From the NCBI RefSeq assembly GCF_005938625.1, contig NZ_VCNJ01000001.1, positions 1 to 64,000 of the forward strand: 64,000 nt of DNA, written 5' to 3'. Source of the DNA: Pseudomonas fluorescens. Lineage in GTDB: Bacteria; Pseudomonadota; Gammaproteobacteria; Pseudomonadales; Pseudomonadaceae. Shown here piece after piece: positions 54,047-62,811 of this stretch (positions are counted from its first letter, which is position 1; every line of letters begins with the position of its first letter). The translations under genes and the position numbers were made by a program. The notes beneath the pieces were generated by a model. It made no database searches. It worked only from the letters and a program-made list of their open reading frames with translations, and was not told the DNA's origin.

Positions 54047-54319
54047 TTATGCGTAACTCCTGAGAGACTCCGGAGGTACGAAAGCTTCCAGCTCGTCCTC
54101 CACAGCCTCGATGATTCGCTCCACATCCGCTGCATTCATCACCGTCGCGCACGGGATGCCGGCGATGGCGATCATGGTTTCGCCACTGGCGCGATCGAAC
54201 AGACGGGCGATCATGCTGCCCGGCGCGTCCATCGTCGCCTCGAAGCCCATGGGATGAAAATGCCAGCGCATCAGCTGGCATGCATTGGGGAACGTGACTT
54301 TGCTTGACCCTTTATTCAT
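54047..54319 (-). CDS. DUF1652 family protein
   Basis: This 90-residue protein matches the small Pseudomonas DUF1652 pattern: an FPNACQLMRWHFHPMGFEAT opening, then RLFDRASGETMIAIAGIPCA and a C-terminal acidic helix (IIEAVEDELEAF). No function is established for the family. It has no membrane helix. The start is the ATG at 54319. Confidence 0.78.
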   Translation of the reverse strand: MNKGSSKVTFPNACQLMRWHFHPMGFEATMDAPGSMIARLFDRASGETMIAIAGIPCATVMNAADVERIIEAVEDELEAFVPPESLRSYA

Positions 54320-54582
54320 GTGTTGCCCGCCTTCTTCATCGAGCGCTTCCGTTTGCTCATGTTAGGTGGGAAGAGCCTTCATTGGCTCAACCGGTGACTG
54401 ACATTAAAAGTAGCATCCTGATGTGAAATCTCTGTGAGATTTTTCAGTTCTTTTTGCGATTGCTTCGTATTTTTTGATGTAAGTCACGGCCTACGCAATC
54501 ATCGCCAAATGGCCACTACGGATTAGCCATTGAAGCCCGCGCCGAACTTCGGCAAGCTCGTTTCTTTTGCGCCGAGCCCTTT

Positions 54583-55398
54583 ATGCACGCCGACGATGAC
54601 GGCCCAGAACAGACCCAGTCCACGGCGGCCACGGTCATGCGCTATCACCTTAGCTGGAAGCACCGCGACCTCGACAGCGTCATGGCGTTGTACCACCCCG
54701 ACATCCAGTACAACGATTTCTTCCAGAATCGCGTGCTCGGCCTCGAAGAATTGCGCGAGTACGTGCGTGTCAGCATGCCGCGCGAATCCGACGAACTGCT
54801 CGAGCATTGCGACCGCATTCGCGTCGACGGCAACACCGCGTTCATTCAATACGAAGTGACATTGCGCGGCGGCGACGGGCTGGTGTCGTTTCGCTCCAGT
54901 GAGGCAATCACGGTCAAGGACGGGCTGATCTGGCGCGTCAACGAATACGCTTCATTGGTGCGTACGCAAACTCATGGCCCAACCTCTTCAAGCCAGCGCC
55001 CGGCGGTCAGCCGCCTGGGCTTGTCGCCGCGCCAGTTGAGTTTCATGGCTGAAGACCTGCAGCAGTATTTCGAAAAGCAGCAGCCGTACCTCGATCCCGA
55101 ACTCGACTTGCAACGGGTGGCGAAGGAATGCGGTTACAGCCGCAATCAGATTTCCTATTTGCTCAATCAAGTGCTCGGGCAGAGCTTCTATCGCTACGTC
55201 AATCAGGCACGTCTGCAACATCTGCTGCGCTCGCTGGATAACGCCACGCCGCCGCTGCGCATCGATGAACTGGCTTTCGCTGCCGGTTTCAATTCTTTGT
55301 CGGCGTTCTATAGCTGTTTCCGCCAGCACACCGGCCAGTCGCCCAAGGCCTACGCCAAACAAATTTCTTTGCGGGCACGCGCGCAAGACATCGACTGA
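54583..55398 (+). CDS. SnoaL-like/AraC fusion transcriptional regulator
   Basis: This 271-residue protein joins two unrelated parts. Residues 10-125 form a SnoaL/NTF2-like fold (VMRYHLSWKHRDLDSVMALY, then HPDIQYNDFF and RSSEAITVKDGLIWRVNEY). Residues about 160-265 are an AraC double helix-turn-helix (LQRVAKECGYSRNQISYLLN, then DELAFAAGFNSLSAFYSCFR and the family ending TGQSPKAY). The NTF2 fold is a plausible ligand pocket replacing the usual cupin. It is followed on the same strand by amine oxidase, cupin and polyamine-binding genes, so it probably regulates polyamine catabolism or uptake. Confidence 0.85.
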   Translation: MHADDDGPEQTQSTAATVMRYHLSWKHRDLDSVMALYHPDIQYNDFFQNRVLGLEELREYVRVSMPRESDELLEHCDRIRVDGNTAFIQYEVTLRGGDGLVSFRSSEAITVKDGLIWRVNEYASLVRTQTHGPTSSSQRPAVSRLGLSPRQLSFMAEDLQQYFEKQQPYLDPELDLQRVAKECGYSRNQISYLLNQVLGQSFYRYVNQARLQHLLRSLDNATPPLRIDELAFAAGFNSLSAFYSCFRQHTGQSPKAYAKQISLRARAQDID

Positions 55399-55449
55399 GC
55401 ACAGCCACTAGGATCGACGCCATCGAAGGTTTCAGTGGCGGAGTCTTGC

Positions 55450-56856
55450 ATGCCGGCGTGGCGCACTATCAGTTTGTGGATGGATCAACTCGATGAGCCG
55501 CTGACCGCGCGGCCCGAGCTTGAGCGGGATCTGGATGTCGACGTGGCGATCGTCGGCGCGGGCTACACCGGGCTGTGGACCGCGTACTACCTGAAGAAAC
55601 TGGCGCCGGGCCTCGACATTGCGATTGTCGAAGCCCAGACCGCCGGTTTCGGTGCGTCCGGTCGCAATGGCGGCTGGCTGATGGGCAACCTGCTCGGCGA
55701 GGATCGCTTGCTGGCCGGGCTGTCGCCAGAACAGCGCCGCGCATCCTTCGATCTGCTGCACAGCATTCCTGATGAAGTCGAGATCGTCCTCGAACGCGAA
55801 GGCATCGACTGCGATTACCGCAAGGGCGGCGTGCTGTATTGCGCGGCGCGCTATCCGGAGCAGGAAGCCTCCCTGCGCGAATACCTGAACAAACTGCACG
55901 CCCAAGGCCTGACCGACGACGATTACCGCTGGTTAAGTCCCGAGCAACTGGCGCAGCAGATCCGTGTGGCCAAGCCGTATGGCGGGATTTACGCGCCACA
56001 CGTGGCGACCATCCACCCGGCGAAACTGGTGCGCGGTCTGGCGCGCACCGTGCAGAACATGGGCGTGAAGATCTACGAAAACAGTCCCGTCACGCACTGG
56101 CAGTCGGGCAGCTTGCGCACCGCCAAGGCCAGCGTGCGCAGTCGCTGGATCGTGCCGGCCGTCGAAGGTTATTCGGTGACCTTGCCGCCGCTGGGACGCT
56201 ATCAATTGCCGGTGCAGAGCCTGATCGTCGCCACCGAGCCGTTGTCTGCAGCGACCTGGGACGAAATTGGCCTCAGCCGTGGACAGGCGTTCAGCGAATT
56301 CAGCCGGCAGGTTACTTATGGCCAGCGCAGTGCCGACAATCGTCTGATTTTCGGCGCCCGAGGCGGTTATCAGTTTGCCGGGAAGCTGCGGCATAACTTC
56401 GATCTGACCCGCGATGAAGTCGAGCTGCGCCGCTATCTATTCGGCGAACTGTTCCCGCAACTGAAAAACGTGCAAATCACCCACGCCTGGGGTGGCAATC
56501 TCGGCATGTCCCGGCACTTCAAGCCGCACATGCTCTGCGATCGCGCCAACGGTATCGCGCTGTCCGGCGGTTATGGCGGGGAGGGCGTCGGCGCCAGCAA
56601 CCTTGGCGGCCGCACCCTGGCGGATCTGATTCTTGAGCGCGACACCGAACTGACTCAGCAGCCGTGGGTGCTGCCCGACGGCGGCATTCATGCACTGCGT
56701 GCGTGGGAACCGGAGCCGTGCCGCTGGCTCGGCTACAACGCGATCATCAAGAGTTTCGTCCACGAAGACCAGACCCTGGCCAACCCGGCGACCGCGCCAT
56801 GGCGGCGCAAGCTCGCCAGCCAGGTCGCGGGTTTCATGGAAGGTTTCATGCACTAA
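55450..56856 (+). CDS. FAD-dependent amine/amino-acid oxidase (PuuB-like)
   Basis: This 468-residue flavoprotein has the dinucleotide-binding motif VDVAIVGAGYTGLWTAYYLK near residue 28 and a DAO fold through to a second flavin-contact region (ALSGGYGGEGVGASNLGGRT). It resembles gamma-glutamylputrescine oxidases (PuuB/YordB-like enzymes) and related amine oxidases that give an aldehyde, ammonia and peroxide. The ATG at 55450 with GGAG nine bases upstream is chosen over a GTG at 55435. It lies between the fusion regulator and a cupin gene, with a polyamine-binding protein just beyond, which supports a polyamine substrate. Confidence 0.85.
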   Translation: MPAWRTISLWMDQLDEPLTARPELERDLDVDVAIVGAGYTGLWTAYYLKKLAPGLDIAIVEAQTAGFGASGRNGGWLMGNLLGEDRLLAGLSPEQRRASFDLLHSIPDEVEIVLEREGIDCDYRKGGVLYCAARYPEQEASLREYLNKLHAQGLTDDDYRWLSPEQLAQQIRVAKPYGGIYAPHVATIHPAKLVRGLARTVQNMGVKIYENSPVTHWQSGSLRTAKASVRSRWIVPAVEGYSVTLPPLGRYQLPVQSLIVATEPLSAATWDEIGLSRGQAFSEFSRQVTYGQRSADNRLIFGARGGYQFAGKLRHNFDLTRDEVELRRYLFGELFPQLKNVQITHAWGGNLGMSRHFKPHMLCDRANGIALSGGYGGEGVGASNLGGRTLADLILERDTELTQQPWVLPDGGIHALRAWEPEPCRWLGYNAIIKSFVHEDQTLANPATAPWRRKLASQVAGFMEGFMH

Positions 56857-56898
56857 ACGCCGATTGACTTCAAGAAAGCCCAAAAGACAGGTCAGACC

Positions 56899-57243
56899 AT
56901 GAGCATTACCCAGTTCAAAAACACCGCGACATTGCAGCTCGACGAATCCAGCCCGGTCGCCGTGCCCCTCGGCGAACCGGTGGCGATTGCCTCGACCACC
57001 AGCGTCGAGCGCGACGATGGCGTCGAAACCGGCGTCTGGGAATGCACCCCGGGGCGCTGGCGTCGGCAGATCACCGCACAGGAGTTCTGTCATTTCATTT
57101 CCGGGCGCTGCACGTTCACCCCCGACGGTGGCGGCGAAACCCTGCACATACAAGGTGGCGACGCACTGATGTTGCCGGCCAACACGCTCGGTATCTGGGA
57201 TATCCAGGAAACCGTGCGCAAGAGCTACGTGCTGATTTTCTGA
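56899..57243 (+). CDS. Cupin-domain protein (DUF861/EutQ-like)
   Basis: This 114-residue single-domain cupin shows GVWECTPGRWRRQ and the barrel core EFCHFISGRCTFTPDGGG followed by GGDALMLPAN. It belongs to the small family often found beside polyamine and amino-acid oxidase genes. No enzymatic activity is established; metal ligands typical of active cupins are only partly evident. It lies 42 bases after the oxidase gene and 58 bases before the binding-protein gene. Confidence 0.85.
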   Translation: MSITQFKNTATLQLDESSPVAVPLGEPVAIASTTSVERDDGVETGVWECTPGRWRRQITAQEFCHFISGRCTFTPDGGGETLHIQGGDALMLPANTLGIWDIQETVRKSYVLIF

Positions 57244-57301
57244 TTGTTTGATCCTTTGATTGCCTGCCAACAAAAAAGAAAACCCACACAGGAATCGATC
57301 C

Positions 57302-58387
57302 ATGATCCGCAAGACCCTCGCTCTGGCACCGCTGATGCTCGCCGTTTCCCTTGCTCAGGCAGCGGAAACGGTCAAGGTTTACAACTGGTCCGACTACATC
57401 GCACCGGACACCACCAAAAATTTCCAGAAAGAGACGGGCGTGGGTGTCACCTATGACGTCTACGACAGCAACGAAACCCTCGACGGCAAGTTGATGACCG
57501 GTAAATCCGGTTACGACGTGGTGTTCCCGTCCAACCACTTCATGGCCCGGCAGATTCAGGGCGGGGCGCTGAAGAAACTCGACAAGAGCCAGTTGCCGAA
57601 CTGGAAAAACCTCAATCCGGTATTGCTCAAAGCGCTGCAGACCAACGACCCGAACAACGAACACGGCTTTCCATACCTGTGGGGCAGCACCGGCATCGGC
57701 TACAACATCGCCAAGGTCAAAGCGGTGCTGGGCGATGACGCACCGGTGGATTCCTGGGACCTGATCTTCAAGCCCGAGTACATGGAAAAGCTGCAGAAGT
57801 GCGGCGTGGCCATCCTCGACAACGGCCCGGAATTGCTGCCGGCGGCGCTCAACTACCTGGGCCTGCCGCACCACAGCAAAAATCCCGAGGATTATAAGAA
57901 GGCCGAAGCGCTGCTGATGAAAGTGCGGCCGTATGTCAGCTACTTCCACTCCTCGAAATACACCAGCGACCTGGCCAACGGCGACATCTGCGTGGCGGTT
58001 GGCTTCTCCGGCGACATCCTGCAAGCCGAAAACCGCGCCAAGGAAGCCAAGAACGGTGTCGACATCGGTTACGCGATTCCCAAGGAAGGCGCGGCAATCT
58101 GGTTTGACATGGTCGCCATGCCCGCCGATGCCCCGGACGAGAAGGCCGGTTACGCGTTCATGAACTACCTGCTGCGCCCGGACGTGATGGCCGGCATCAG
58201 CAACTACGTGCATTACGCCAATGGTAACGAGCAGGCGGACAGCTTGATCGAGCCGGCGATCAAGAACGACACCAAGGTTTATCCGAGCCCGGAAATGATG
58301 GGCAAGTTGTTCGCGCTGGAGGCGATGCCGTTGAACATTGACCGGATTCGCACGCGGGTGTGGAACAAGATCCGCACGGGTAGCTGA
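57302..58387 (+). CDS. Polyamine ABC transporter periplasmic binding protein (PotF/SpuD-like)
   Basis: This 361-residue solute-binding protein has a signal peptide (MIRKTLALAPLMLAVSLAQA, cleavage before AETVKV). It carries the family opening VYNWSDYIAPDTTKNF and the ligand-pocket regions VVFPSNHFMARQ, LWGSTGIGYNI and ICVAVGFSGDI. It should bind putrescine or spermidine; permease and ATPase genes are not in the window. The ATG at 57302 with AGGA upstream is chosen over 57260. It ends the regulator-oxidase-cupin row, just before a REP element. Confidence 0.9.
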   Translation: MIRKTLALAPLMLAVSLAQAAETVKVYNWSDYIAPDTTKNFQKETGVGVTYDVYDSNETLDGKLMTGKSGYDVVFPSNHFMARQIQGGALKKLDKSQLPNWKNLNPVLLKALQTNDPNNEHGFPYLWGSTGIGYNIAKVKAVLGDDAPVDSWDLIFKPEYMEKLQKCGVAILDNGPELLPAALNYLGLPHHSKNPEDYKKAEALLMKVRPYVSYFHSSKYTSDLANGDICVAVGFSGDILQAENRAKEAKNGVDIGYAIPKEGAAIWFDMVAMPADAPDEKAGYAFMNYLLRPDVMAGISNYVHYANGNEQADSLIEPAIKNDTKVYPSPEMMGKLFALEAMPLNIDRIRTRVWNKIRTGS

Positions 58388-58397
58388 CCCGCTTTTC

Positions 58398-58494
58398 CCC
58401 TGTAGGAGCTGCCGCAGGCTGCGATCTTTTGATCTTGCTTTTAGAAGGCAAAGTCAAAAGATCGCAGCCTCGTTTCACTCGTCAGCTCCTACAG
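58398..58494. repeat. REP palindrome, second copy of the TGTAGGAGCTGCC type
   Basis: CCCTGTAGGAGCTGCCGCAG and an inner TTTTGATCTTGC arm are mirrored by CAAAAGATCGCAGCC and GTCAGCTCCTACAG. The outer and inner arms match the element at 27129-27217, apart from an extra CGTTTCACTCGTC stretch in the right arm. It sits immediately after the polyamine-binding gene. Confidence 0.88.
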
Positions 58495-58843
58495 TTTGAG
58501 CGAGCTATCTGATTGATATCAATACACTGGCATCGCACTAATAGAGTGCAGGAAAGTGAGACGCGCCTAACAAAAAACAACTTACCCATATTTAATATTT
58601 AAATAGAAAATCGTCAGACAATTAGGCAAAAACCGCGCAACTAAAACATTCTTCTACCTCCGCACGCTTTGTTTACGGCAGTTTTGCGAAACAGCCCGAT
58701 TTGATCTCAAAAAAATCCTTTACGGCAGATTTCAAATTGTGTCAGGTTTCTTACGCCTTCATTGGGCGAGTGATAGGACGATCTCGCCAGAGAGAGTCCT
58801 GTCGGACAAAAACTGTTCCATTGCTAAACAAGGAAGTGTGTTT
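58495..58843 (+). promoter_or_regulatory. aprA upstream and leader region
   Basis: This 349-base stretch between the REP and aprA is A/T-rich and carries no gene. It must include the aprA promoter and a leader. The only recognisable element is the RsmA/RsmE-type site over the ribosome-binding site at its end. I could not place a promoter -10/-35 with confidence. Confidence 0.6.
58828..58837 (+). promoter_or_regulatory. RsmA/RsmE binding site on the aprA Shine-Dalgarno
   Basis: ACAAGGAAGT fits the RsmA/RsmE consensus (A/U)CANGGANG(U/A) at every position. It contains the AAGGA ribosome-binding site for the ATG at 58844. In P. fluorescens aprA is a known Gac/Rsm-controlled exoproduct gene, so repression by Rsm protein and relief by RsmX/Y/Z RNAs is expected. 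Confidence 0.78.
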
Positions 58844-60310
58844 ATGTCGAAAGTTAAAGCGAATGCTATTGATACCGCCGAACAGGCTTTTCTGCTGTCC
58901 GCGGCGCCACAACCACTGGCCGCAGCCAGCTCGGCGTATAACCAGATCAATAGCTTTAGCCATCAGTACGACCGTGGCGGCAACCTCACGGTCAATGGCA
59001 AACCCTCCTTCTCCGTCGACCAGGCCGCAACCCAGTTGCTGCGCGACGGCGCTGCCTACCAGGACAAGGACGGCAGCGGCAAGATCGAACTCACCTACAC
59101 GTTCCTGACTTCGGCATCGTCCAGCACGATGAACAAGCACGGGATCAGCGGGTTCAGTCAGTTCAGTGCGCAACAACAAGCCCAGGCCAAGCTCGCCATG
59201 CAATCCTGGGCTGACGTGGCCAACGTGACCTTCACCGAGAAAGCCTCGGGCGGTGACGGCCACATGACCTTCGGTAACTACAGCGGTGGCCAGGATGGCG
59301 CTGCAGCGTTCGCTTATCTGCCAGGCACCGGCGCCGGTTATGACGGCACCTCGTGGTACTTGATCAACAGTGGCTACACGCAAAACAAGAACCCGGATCT
59401 GAACAACTACGGTCGTCAGACCCTGACGCACGAAATCGGCCACAGCCTGGGTCTCGCTCACCCTGGCGACTACAACGCCGGCAATGGCAACCCGACCTAC
59501 AACGACGCGTCCTACGGGCAAGACACCCGCGGCTACAGCGTCATGAGCTACTGGAGCGAAAGCAACACCAATCAGAACTTCAGCAAGGGCGGTGTCGAAG
59601 CGTATTCGTCCGGTCCGCTGATGGACGATATCGCTGCCATCCAGAAACTCTACGGTGCCAACACCACCACCCGCACCGGTGACACCACCTACGGTTTCAA
59701 CTCCAACACTGGCCGCGATTTCCTCAGCGCTTCGTCGTCGAGTGACAAAGTGGTGTTCTCGGTGTGGGACGCGGGCGGCAAGGATACTCTGGACTTCTCG
59801 GGTTTCACCCAGAACCAGAAGATCAACCTCAATGACGCCTCGTTCTCCGACGTTGGCGGCCTGGTGGGCAACGTGTCCATCGCCAAGGGCGCGATCATCG
59901 AGAACGCCATTGGCGGTTCGGGTAACGATCTGCTGATCGGCAACAGCGTGGCCAACGAGCTCAAGGGCGGTGCCGGTAACGACATCCTCTACGGCGCTGG
60001 CGGTGCTGACAAGCTGTGGGGCGGTGCCGGTTCGGACACCTTTGTGTTCGCCGCCAGCTCCGATTCCAAGCCGGGTGCGATTGATCAGATCCTCGATTTC
60101 GTCAGCGGTCTGGACAAAATCGACCTGACCGGCATCACCAACGGTGCAGGCTTGCACTTCGTCAGCAGCTTCACCGGTTCTGCCGGCGACGCCATCCTGA
60201 CCTCGTCGGGCGGCAACAGCCTGTTGTCGGTGGACTTCTCCGGGCACGGCGTGGCTGATTTCCAGGTCAGCACCGTTGGCCAGGCAGCGACCAGCGACAT
60301 CGTGGCGTGA
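58844..60310 (+). CDS. aprA: Serralysin-type alkaline metalloprotease
   Basis: This 488-residue extracellular zinc protease belongs to the serralysin branch of family M10. The zinc motif is [11 protein letters not shown] (His196, Glu197, His200, His206), and the Met-turn is YSVMSYW. A short RTX region of GGxGxD repeats ([30 protein letters not shown], about 365-405) binds calcium. The C-terminal tail holds the type I export signal. There is no N-terminal signal peptide, as expected for a type I substrate. The ATG at 58844 with AAGGA upstream is chosen over 58739. It heads the aprA-aprI-aprD-aprE set and degrades host and milk proteins in related strains. Confidence 0.95.
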   Translation: MSKVKANAIDTAEQAFLLSAAPQPLAAASSAYNQINSFSHQYDRGGNLTVNGKPSFSVDQAATQLLRDGAAYQDKDGSGKIELTYTFLTSASSSTMNKHGISGFSQFSAQQQAQAKLAMQSWADVANVTFTEKASGGDGHMTFGNYSGGQDGAAAFAYLPGTGAGYDGTSWYLINSGYTQNKNPDLNNYGRQTLTHEIGHSLGLAHPGDYNAGNGNPTYNDASYGQDTRGYSVMSYWSESNTNQNFSKGGVEAYSSGPLMDDIAAIQKLYGANTTTRTGDTTYGFNSNTGRDFLSASSSSDKVVFSVWDAGGKDTLDFSGFTQNQKINLNDASFSDVGGLVGNVSIAKGAIIENAIGGSGNDLLIGNSVANELKGGAGNDILYGAGGADKLWGGAGSDTFVFAASSDSKPGAIDQILDFVSGLDKIDLTGITNGAGLHFVSSFTGSAGDAILTSSGGNSLLSVDFSGHGVADFQVSTVGQAATSDIVA

Positions 60311-60320
60311 TGTAGCAGTA

Positions 60321-60352
60321 GAAAGCGGCGTGTGATGCGCCGCTTTCTTTGC
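60321..60352 (+). terminator. Hairpin terminator after aprA
   Basis: GAAAGCGGCG (60321-60330) pairs with CGCCGCTTTC (60338-60347), followed by a short T-rich tail. It lies 10 bases after the aprA stop and may lower expression of the downstream inhibitor and exporter genes relative to the protease. Confidence 0.8.
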
Positions 60353-60403
60353 TTGCATCGTATTGGCAGGTAAGCAAGGCTACACGCCGGAGCGAATATT
60401 CCT

Positions 60404-60826
60404 ATGATCTATAAAGCTTTTACCTACACGGTAGCGGCGTGGCTCTCGGCGGCGCTCTTCATGATTTCAGGAGAAACCAGCATGGCAAGCAGCCTCAGAC
60501 TCGAAGAACCCTCCGTATTTTCCGGGCAGTGGCAAGCGACGCTGTCCACCCGAGGTGATGATCCACAAGCGCAAAAGCAGCAGGACAAGCCTTCCAACAG
60601 TTGCGCCTTGGAATTGAAGGTAAACAAGACCTTGGGCGAGGGCGCCGACTGCCTCGGTGCCTGGCTTGAAGAATCCCCGATCGGCTGGTTTCCCGACCCT
60701 GACGGCCTGTCCATCACCGGCAAGGAAGGCTCAAGAATCCAGTTCTTCAGCCGACAACGTGAAGGGTTTTATCTGACCACTTTGAAGTCGGGCCTGGTGA
60801 TTACCCTCGAGCGCGTAGCGCAATAG
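60404..60826 (+). CDS. aprI: Alkaline protease inhibitor
   Basis: This 140-residue periplasmic protein matches the AprI/Inh family that plugs the serralysin active site. It has a signal peptide (MIYKAFTYTVAAWLSAALFM, likely cut near ETSMASS). The mature protein begins SSLRLEEPS, whose N-terminal residues enter the protease cleft in the known AprA-AprI complex. Two cysteines (Cys67 and Cys82 region) fit the family's single disulfide. It protects the periplasm from any mis-delivered AprA. Confidence 0.9.
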   Translation: MIYKAFTYTVAAWLSAALFMISGETSMASSLRLEEPSVFSGQWQATLSTRGDDPQAQKQQDKPSNSCALELKVNKTLGEGADCLGAWLEESPIGWFPDPDGLSITGKEGSRIQFFSRQREGFYLTTLKSGLVITLERVAQ

Positions 60827-61035
60827 TTGTGATGATCCAGTCTGCGACAAGGTTTTAATATAAAGCGCCAGCCGTTGGTTATAAGAAACACCGAGTGGCA
60901 ACTGCACTGCAGTTATTTGCGCAAGTTGTTATGAAAGTGTAAGCGGGTACTTGCAAGTCATCTTTCGCAGGTAAGCGGAACATTAATTGAAGCCTCGCCC
61001 AAGTGTGGCGAGACCGATCATTTCAGGAAGAATCA

Positions 61036-62811
61036 ATGAAGATGGCGAAGGCCCCAGCCACCGCTCCCTTATTCAAGGCATTGGCTGACTATAAAAGTAT
61101 TCTGATCAGCGTCGGCTGCTTTACCGCGCTGATTAACGTGCTGATGCTGGTGCCCTCCATCTATATGCTCCAGGTTTATGACCGGGTGCTGTCGTCGCAG
61201 AACGAAACGACCTTGGCGATGCTGTCGCTGATGGTCGTCGGCTTCTTTGCCTTCATCGGCATGCTGGAAGTGATCCGCAGCTTTATCGTGATCCGCATCG
61301 GCAGCCAATTGGAGCGCCGCTTCAACCTGCGTGTTTACCAAGCGGCGTTCGAACGCAACCTGTTCAAGGGCGAGGGCAACGCCGGGCAATCGCTGGGCGA
61401 CCTCACGCACATTCGCCAATTCGTTACCGGCCCGGCGCTGTTCGCGTTTTTCGATGCGCCATGGTTCCCGGTCTATCTGTTTGTGATCTACCTGTTCAAC
61501 GTCTGGCTCGGCGTACTCGCTACAGCGGGCGCTCTGCTGCTGATCGGCCTGGCCTGCCTGAACGAATACATGACCAAAAAGCCGCTGGGCGAAGCCGCCG
61601 GTTATTCGCAGAAATCCAGCCAGTTGGCGACCAGCCATTTGCACAACGCCGAAACCATTCAAGCGATGGGCATGCTCGGTTCCCTGCGCAAGCGCTGGTT
61701 CCAGGTGCACTCGCGCTTCCTCGGTCTGCAGAATCAGGCCAGCGACTCCGGTGCGGTGATCAGCTCTGTGAGTAAAACCCTGCGTCTGTGCCTGCAATCA
61801 TTGGTGTTGGGCCTGGGCGCGCTGCTGGTGATCAAGGGCGACATGACCGCCGGGATGATGATCGCCGGTTCGATCCTGATGGGCCGCGTACTCAGCCCGA
61901 TCGACCAGTTGATTGCCGTATGGAAGCAATGGAGCGGGGCGAAACTGGCTTACCGTCGTCTTGATGCGCTGCTGCAAGCGTTCCCGCCGAGTGACGACGC
62001 CATGGCGCTGCCGGCGCCGAAAGGCCAGATCACCTTCGAACAAGTCAGCGCCGGCCCACCGGGGCAACGCGCGGCAACCCTGCAGATGGTCAATTTCAAT
62101 CTGAATGCCGGCGAAGTGCTCGGCGTGCTCGGTGCTTCCGGTTCCGGCAAGTCGACGCTGGCCCGGGTGCTGGTCGGTGTCTGGCCGACCCTCGGCGGCA
62201 CCGTGCGCCTCGATGGCGCCGATATTCATCGCTGGAACCGCGACCAGCTCGGCCCCTACATCGGTTATTTGCCGCAAGACATCGAACTGTTCAGCGGCAG
62301 CATCGCCGAAAACATCGCCCGTTTCAGCGAGGCCGATCCGCAGAAGGTCGTCGCCGCCGCGCAACAAGCCGGCGTACACGAAATGATCCTGCGTCTGCCG
62401 CAAGGTTACGACACGCAACTGGGCGAGGACGGCAGTGGTTTGTCCGGCGGCCAGAAACAGCGCGTGGCATTGGCGCGTTCCATGTATGGCACGCCGAGCC
62501 TGGTGGTGCTGGATGAGCCCAATTCCAACCTCGACACCGTCGGTGAAGCGGCATTGGCCAGCGCCATTGCCGCACTCAAAGCCCAGGGCACCACGGTGGT
62601 TCTGGTGACGCACCGTTCTTCGGTGTTGGCCCAGGCTGACAAGTTGCTGGTGCTCAATGACGGCCGCTTGCAGGCGTTCGGCCCAAGTCAGGACGTGCTC
62701 AAGGCACTCTCCGGCCAGCAGGAACAACAACGGGAAAAAGCTGCACAGGCACCGGGCGGGCTCAGCATGAGCCGTCAGTATCAGCCCTCGACAAGGAATT
62801 CGGGTGTATGA
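61036..62811 (+). CDS. aprD: Type I secretion ABC transporter
   Basis: This 591-residue inner-membrane ATPase exports AprA. A membrane domain of about 300 residues is followed by an ABC domain with Walker A GASGSGKST (Lys372), signature LSGGQKQRVALAR at about 469, and Walker B VVLDEPNSNLD. It lacks the N-terminal C39 peptidase domain of bacteriocin exporters, as expected for RTX transporters. The ATG at 61036 with AGGAAG upstream is chosen over 61003. It overlaps the aprE start by four bases (ATGA). Confidence 0.95.
   Translation: MKMAKAPATAPLFKALADYKSILISVGCFTALINVLMLVPSIYMLQVYDRVLSSQNETTLAMLSLMVVGFFAFIGMLEVIRSFIVIRIGSQLERRFNLRVYQAAFERNLFKGEGNAGQSLGDLTHIRQFVTGPALFAFFDAPWFPVYLFVIYLFNVWLGVLATAGALLLIGLACLNEYMTKKPLGEAAGYSQKSSQLATSHLHNAETIQAMGMLGSLRKRWFQVHSRFLGLQNQASDSGAVISSVSKTLRLCLQSLVLGLGALLVIKGDMTAGMMIAGSILMGRVLSPIDQLIAVWKQWSGAKLAYRRLDALLQAFPPSDDAMALPAPKGQITFEQVSAGPPGQRAATLQMVNFNLNAGEVLGVLGASGSGKSTLARVLVGVWPTLGGTVRLDGADIHRWNRDQLGPYIGYLPQDIELFSGSIAENIARFSEADPQKVVAAAQQAGVHEMILRLPQGYDTQLGEDGSGLSGGQKQRVALARSMYGTPSLVVLDEPNSNLDTVGEAALASAIAALKAQGTTVVLVTHRSSVLAQADKLLVLNDGRLQAFGPSQDVLKALSGQQEQQREKAAQAPGGLSMSRQYQPSTRNSGV

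Noticed and set aside
58495..58843. An ANR/FNR box (TTGAT-N4-ATCAA) upstream of aprA
   Set aside because: The sequence TTGATATCAA lacks the 4-base spacer and is too far from aprA to support oxygen control.
58751..60358. A minus-strand frame of about 535 codons opposite aprA
   Set aside because: AprA is unmistakable (zinc motif, RTX repeats), so the antisense frame is a shadow of high-GC codon use.
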